A DNA stretch of 34,705 bases from Dunaliella salina (lineage: Eukaryota; Chlorophyta; Chlorophyceae; Chlamydomonadales; Dunaliellaceae): positions 66,744-101,448 of the forward strand of contig MU069617.1 of the NCBI GenBank assembly GCA_002284615.2, given 5' to 3'. The notes beneath the pieces are model-generated. The model searched no databases, was not told the DNA's origin, and was given only the letters and a program-made list of their open reading frames with translations. The position numbers were made by a program, and so were the translations under genes. This document shows positions 29,476 to 34,705 of the stretch, in pieces (within the stretch, counting starts at the first letter, position 1; every line of letters starts with the position of its first letter).

Positions 29476-30725
29476 TGCAAACCTAAGTGATGCCCAAAAA
29501 ATTCAAAGAGAGCGTCAGACTAAGCAAGAACTCAGGAGGGTCGCTTGGAAGCCCTCCTGGGAATCAGAGGATTTACAGGAGGCTTGCCCTAAATTTAAAG
29601 AGTGCTTGCTCAAGTTTGAAGCACAACAGAGCGAGCCGAACCTTTCAACACCCACAGCAGATTCTACCCTCTAAAATCTACAAAAAAAAGCGCTTTGAAA
29701 AACCTACTGAAACCAATGTATGGCAGTAGGAATTGGACACAGAATTGTGCAACAAAATCGTACTTGATACAAACCCCACTAATCCACAAGCAGACATAAA
29801 GCCTACAGGTTCATGCGAATATTGGCTGCGCGAGGTTGACCATGTGAAGTACACGGACCAGCAAACCCCTCATCCAGCACCATCAGACACAGGATCCCAC
29901 AGCCATTCCTCTCCTACTTCATCCCCCCTCATTCTCTTAGAAATACACACGGCGCACATGGCTTGCATATACAATGCGCAAGGCAAATGTTGGTATGGTA
30001 TCGCAAAACCGCCTATAAATCCTTTCGGGGCTTTTCATGGGGCCAAGCTTGCTGGCATGCACGAGAAAGTAACACCAGCTCCAGGCAATTTTGCTACTGA
30101 GCTGCAAGGACTCCTTTCCCGCAAATCCATGCTTGAAAAAAAGTACTCTAGCAGGAAGATCAAAGACTCTTTTTTGCGAGCCCTTCCAACTCACATTCAT
30201 CACGCCCTTCAAAAATGGGCTTTAGTAACCCATGAAAAAAATGGCCTCCCCACTAGACCACAACCCACAATACCAGAATTATTGGAGTGCGGACTCCCGA
30301 GATACTCTTTTTGGTGCCATGCAATGGCATAATACCTTCTCATCCAAATTCACAGGCTTGTCAGTCTGCCATCCCATTTATGACGAGGGAATCATGACCC
30401 AAACTTTGCAACATGCCATTTACTCTGCCATTCTCAACAGAGGCCATTGCTACATGTTCCTTCATGTCCCTTCCGGTTTGGAATAAGAACATGATATCCA
30501 ACCCCTACTCCAAACTTTTCACCGCCTACCCCCACCTCTGTTGCGAACTTGGAACCGTACCTCACGAAGAACTTAGCTACAGCGCCCCTCAATCCTGCCC
30601 TAACCAAGAGGTACCTTTACCTAAGCATACCTGGGACCTTTGCATCTATGCTGTTTGGAACACTGCAGCTCGAATCCATCCATCTTAATAACAATAACAA
30701 AGACTGGCTACAGGGCCTGAAAGGA
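29476..30725 (+). pseudogene. PCIF1-like methyltransferase domain in LINE copy D
   Basis: The copy starts just after where the PHD finger ends in the family. 29456-29674 is an open Lys/Glu-rich stretch (VAWKPSWESEDLQ). From 29750: VLDTNPTNPQADI and EYWLREVDHVKY. From 30085: GNFATELQGLLSRK, then KMASPLDHNPQYQNYWSADS, RDTLFGA and SVCHPIYDEGIM (His at 30370-30372), then FMSLPVWNKNM and IYAVWNTAARIH. In PCIF1, a cap-specific RNA N6-adenosine methyltransferase, the corresponding landmarks are ASPLN, a Y-C-S-A region, FGS, the catalytic N-P-P-F, and a hydrophobic I-P-x-W segment. Here N-P-P-F reads H-P-I-Y, so catalysis is doubtful or altered. At least three frameshifts break it. Confidence 0.65.
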
Positions 30726-30925
30726 GATTTGAAAGAAGCTACAGAGTGGAAGCTTGAGAGTGTCAGCAGCCTACCTGTCCTGAATCCCATGCATGCCAAC
30801 GTGCAAGGTTTCAATAAACTGGAACGCCTCCCATTTGACAACAACACGTCTCCAAGCACCCTAGAAATTCACACATAAGTATCAAGATACAGACTTTGTG
30901 CCAAGCTAATCTAATCCTATCTGAA

Positions 30926-31600
30926 CTCTTAAAGTTGCTGACTGGAGAACATGGGCATACACAGATGGCAGCTGCCTTGTCCACAATGGTAAGCAAGAAA
31001 TTGGAGCAGGCGTCTACTGCCCGTCAACTGAAAACAAGAACTTTGTAGAACCAAACTGTGCTGGGATTATTAAAACCATAACTAGAGCTGAATTAGCAGC
31101 AATTGCTGATGCTTTCATCACCAAAAATGCAGATATCGCATCAGACAGCCTCGCCTCTTTCAACCAAATTTCAACTTCTTTATCCTGAAAGACACCTCAA
31201 GTATATCCAAGGAGACGCCCTTCAAATGATTTCAACTCCCATTAGAGACTTCCATTCCAAATTCGAATTTACAAGGTGAAGTCCCATTCTGGCATCGCTG
31301 GAAATGAATGTGCAGATGCTATTGCAAAACATCAAGCAAAGCAAGCCCAGAACTGCGTGGCAGACACCAAAATACAAGACCAGGTGGAAATCCAATTACA
31401 AACATTTTCTGGTTAGCCAAGGAAGAAAGAGTGCATGCTGGAGGCACATATCTGCGGGTCCACCATTCGCCCACAAGCTTACCTATTTCCCTAATCTTCA
31501 AGATGCCCTCAAATCCCACATGCATTCTAAACACAAGCTTGGGTATGCAAATGCCAAAACAGGCTACTACTCTTACTTTAAAACTTATTACCGCAGGTAG
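30926..31600 (+). pseudogene. RNase H domain of LINE copy D
   Basis: DWRTWAYTDGSC (Asp at 30964-30966), ITRAELAAIADA (about 31080), IASDSLAS (about 31135) and YKVKSHSGIAGNECADAIAK (about 31270) keep the D-E-D-H-D set. Several frameshifts and a stop after about 31180 break the domain. It continues into the connector HKLTYFPNLQDALKSHMHSK, which matches copy A. Between the methyltransferase (ends near 30725) and this domain is a short spacer with HANVQGFNKLERLPFDNN. Confidence 0.85.
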
Positions 31601-32415
31601 ATAAAAAATCAGCAATGCCTTCAGAAATATGCCCAACATCTCTGTACCCATGAAGCGTACCATCCTGCAGTGCCGCACAGGCACCCTTTACAATCAAAAA
31701 CATGCAGTACGTTTCAAAAAGTCAACTGACCCATCTTGCCTCCTCTCAGGCTGCCATCATTTGGACAGCGCGCTACACGTACTTTCAGGCTGCCGAAATC
31801 ATATACTCTCCAACATGAGAACTGAACGCCATAACATTGTAGAATCATTACAAAAGCCCTTAGCAAATGCCCTGTAGGGGCAGGCCTGGTCTACACAGAC
31901 ATAGGAAGCAATTTCAAGCTTGCTCAACACAACCTCCAACTCCCCACACATGCCTCAAACAGAACTTTACCTGCTTACTTCTTCCCTCGTAACCTTCCAG
32001 AGAGGAGAAGACTCGACTCCAGTCGATCAGATACTGTTTTGATCACCCCTTTTAATGCCAAACATACTTCTAACGATGTTTCTCCTACCCATTCCCATCA
32101 AGATTTGCGCGCTCCTCACGGAGGACCAAGAGAACTAGCCGCATGAGGCAACCCCAAGAACAGCATGCAAATGAACGCCATGTGCACCTAATAGAAATCA
32201 AGGTCTGTACAATTTACCCTATTCTCCTGGGTGTAGGTGGAACTATTTACACTGAGCATACCCTAAAGCAATTCAAACAACTAGGATTGGATCACCAGCG
32301 TGCCACGAAGCTTGCTCAACAACTTCATGCCCATTCTGTTCAGTATGCCCACAAACTAGTCTCCAAATGCCGCGCTGTTGAAAACAAGAATAGTTCCCAC
32401 TGTCACAGGTTCTAG
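31601..32415 (+). pseudogene. CCHC finger and RLE of LINE copy D
   Basis: The finger reads CLLSGCHHLDSALHVLSGC (about 31738-31794), with altered spacing of the first Cys pair relative to C-P-L-C. GAGLVYTDIGSNFKLAQHNL and NRTLPAYFFPRNLP follow, then LDSSRSDTVLITP, where the Pro of the PD motif is Ser. After a stop, ERHVHLIEIKVC keeps E-x-K, but the next 25 or so codons, including the Q-x-x-x-A-x-x-Q-H helix, are deleted. The text then resumes at YPILLGVGGTIYTEHTL and ends at about 32415. It is non-functional but homologous over its whole length to copy A and to 25110-25507. Confidence 0.8.
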
Positions 32416-32585
32416 AGCCAGGTCCTAGTAACCCTCCAGATTCACCTTAGCATTCTCTTTTTCATACCTTGTGGTGGAGGGGGCATACGGCTCTTTTTTG
32501 AGCCAATGTGTCTCCTTTTCCTTAATTGATGTAGGGAGAGTTTCTTTGCCTACGTGGTTTTTCTTTTCTTTTTCTTTTGATAGGA
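32416..32585 (+). repeat. 3' UTR of LINE family 1b, copy D
   Basis: cataccttgtggtggagggg, gtgtctccttttccttaatt, gatgtagggagagtttcttt and the tail cttttctttttcttttga match 25508-25692. The LINE copy ends here; 32586-32655 is unassigned. Confidence 0.75.
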
Positions 32586-32655
32586 AAATTTACGCGGAAA
32601 ACAAGAAGAAAAGAACAATCAAGCTCCCTCAAAATGCAATATTGCACCCATTACG

Positions 32656-33115
32656 TTTGTAGTGTTGTTTTCTTGTTTGATTTCGTGATACGCAAGTATT
32701 TAATTCATTCCACGGGAGGCATGTTGGGGGGGAAGAGGGTATTTGTTCTGCCTCTGGTTTTCAAGAAAGCGGCACAATGATTTCAGGGCCTGTTCCAGAT
32801 GTGGGCTGTGCTCCTGATGAAAAAGGAGTTTTTCAAGGCTTTGGGTGCTTTAGAGGAGCGGCCACTGCCTAAGCAAAAAGTGCAGCTGCTTAGGTACGGG
32901 ACAGAAACATTCGCTGCGTTGATTACTTCGTCGGGGTTTGAACAGTGTATTATTGGTTGTTTTGTTTATTTGGTTTGTCGTACAGTAGCTCTCGCTGATT
33001 CTCCACTCAGGTTAAAGGTTAGATTAATTTTTTTCTTTGTAATTTGACGCAAATGTTCCTAGGCTGTTGAGGTGAGTTGTGCTTCCTGGTGCTTTGGATT
33101 TAATTTGTGAAGTAG
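32656..33115 (+). repeat. R2 repeat, copy 2
   Basis: It matches 22294-22704 with an extra 50 or so bp near 32739-32788. The core from 32838 to 33010 is almost identical to copy 1. Confidence 0.85.
32799..33047 (+). CDS. Small ORF in R2 repeat, copy 2, unknown function
   Basis: 82 codons, MWAVLLMKKEFFKALGALEE at the start, then as in 22383-22658 until LRLKVRL, after which it diverges to a short hydrophobic end. It is not recognised. Preservation of an open frame in two copies is suggestive, but the DNA is nearly identical, so it is weak evidence for a real protein. Confidence 0.3.
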   Translation: MWAVLLMKKEFFKALGALEERPLPKQKVQLLRYGTETFAALITSSGFEQCIIGCFVYLVCRTVALADSPLRLKVRLIFFFVI

Positions 33116-33404
33116 ATTAGTGAACATGACAATACCCACATCAGCTTAACCGATACCAATCTCAATGAGGCATCCAACACCTTTGTCGACAATGTCGCCC
33201 AACCTCAACCCTCTAATACAAGCCCGCTCTGCAGCCTTCCTCTGCAACCCGCTTTAGAGGTAAAATTACTGGGCGTCCGCTTTCAAAGGATGGACCTCTT
33301 GTCTAGCTCCTGCAGCGAGCCCTTCAGCACCAGCACAGCACGTCCTAACCATCCTGTGACATAAACACTAGCCAACCCAATAGTGTGCCAGCCACACAGC
33401 AAAA
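33116..33404. other. Unassigned spacer
   Basis: No domain was recognised. A plus-strand frame with TDTNLNEASNTFVDNVAQ suggests degenerate LINE linker, but this is weak. Confidence 0.3.
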
Positions 33405-33905
33405 GAGAAGAAAAGAAGAGGAAAGTTTATACAAGCCGGAGGCCACGTGTTTCAAGGGAAGGTCCCCTTACTAACAAGCTAGCAAGCTAGCGGGCTCATA
33501 GAGGCCTCACCAGAAGGCTCTCTAAGCCTACATTAAATACTTCTAGCCAAGGACAGAACTAATGAGGATCTGGGGGGTTTTCTGTCATGCTCCTGGATGC
33601 TTCGACTCCCGCCGCGCGCACAGCAAAACCCCAGCATTCCCTTGAAGAGCATATATGGTGGTAATGATGGATGTCACTTGTAGCTTATTCACCACTAATT
33701 CAGCCCTGCAGAGTCACCTTGTTAAACCTGTGTGGATTCCATGAGCTGCGGGATTTAAGTCCGGTCACACTTTCAAAGTGTCGAGCGCCTGCCTGCTCCA
33801 AAGTGATGAAGGAGTTAATGTCAGGGCAGATTGTTTTTGGGTTAATTGTGCCCAACGACATTACGATGTCCCAAGAGGCCCTCTGCAAGAGAAAGGGAAA
33901 ACACC
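33405..33905 (-). pseudogene. LINE family 2 3' end (reverse strand): RLE tail and 3' UTR
   Basis: On the minus strand TICPDINSFITLEQAGARHF (about 33850-33780) and SRSSWNPHRFNKVTL match the RLE segment after E-x-K in copies B and C (CPDTNPFITLERAVTQH; NRNNKVT). The E-x-K itself is not preserved. From about 33610 to 33405 the family 2 3' UTR follows, with the gcaagctagc repeats and the (CTTTT)n-type tail. It is a 5'-truncated copy. Confidence 0.7.

Positions 33906-34705
<800 letters not shown>

Noticed and set aside
22294..33115. R2 copies as terminal repeats of one 10.8-kb element
   Set aside because: No coherent internal coding region exists between them and each sits near its own HSE block.

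Overview
The window looks like nuclear DNA of a eukaryote, made almost entirely of decayed and nested retroelements. I found no rRNA, tRNA, CRISPR array or convincing intact host gene. Base composition is balanced, with TATA-box promoter sequence, many frameshifted reverse-transcriptase-type ORFs and a long (GT)n tract at the right end. The dominant family is a non-LTR retrotransposon (LINE) carrying both an APE-type endonuclease and a C-terminal restriction-like endonuclease (RLE, PD-(D/E)XK type), plus RNase H. From general knowledge this dual-endonuclease plan is that of the RandI/Dualen clade, known from Chlamydomonas, so my best guess is a green alga. That is an inference and I cannot name a genus.

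Layout. 720-10272 (+) is one long, nearly complete LINE (copy A): degenerate ORF1, APE endonuclease, reverse transcriptase, Thr/Asn/Pro-rich linker, PHD-type finger, a poly-C/N gap where a methyltransferase domain is missing, RNase H, RLE, 3' UTR. 10375-14400 holds second-family LINE fragments arranged head to head, one interrupted by a 552-bp insert with inverted termini. 14401-17420 has more LINE scraps in GC-rich unassigned DNA. 19641-21237 is a truncated Ty1/copia element (gag, protease, integrase; no RT). 21733-22134 and 29058-29475 are two copies of a promoter-like block with heat-shock-element-like GAAnnTTC motifs and a TATA box. 22294-22704 and 32656-33115 are two copies of a second repeat with a conserved small ORF. 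23386-26500 contains APE, RLE and RT pieces of further LINE copies, a 314-bp MITE and a SINE-like insertion. 26880-27720 (-) is a different, L1-like LINE. 29476-32585 (+) is LINE copy D, which retains the methyltransferase. The right end holds another reverse-strand LINE tail and the (GT)n tract.

How the parts relate. The most interesting signal is the extra module between RT and RNase H in the dual-endonuclease LINE: a PHD-like zinc finger followed by a domain resembling the PCIF1-type RNA adenine methyltransferase. Copy D keeps the methyltransferase and copy A keeps the finger; a third scrap (14401-14740, -) also has the finger. Short SINE-like elements inside the LINEs share the LINE 3' tail, suggesting they were mobilised by it. 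The heat-shock-like block lies directly upstream of truncated copy D and could drive it. Every protein-coding piece is broken, so this is a fossil record of the system and not an active copy.
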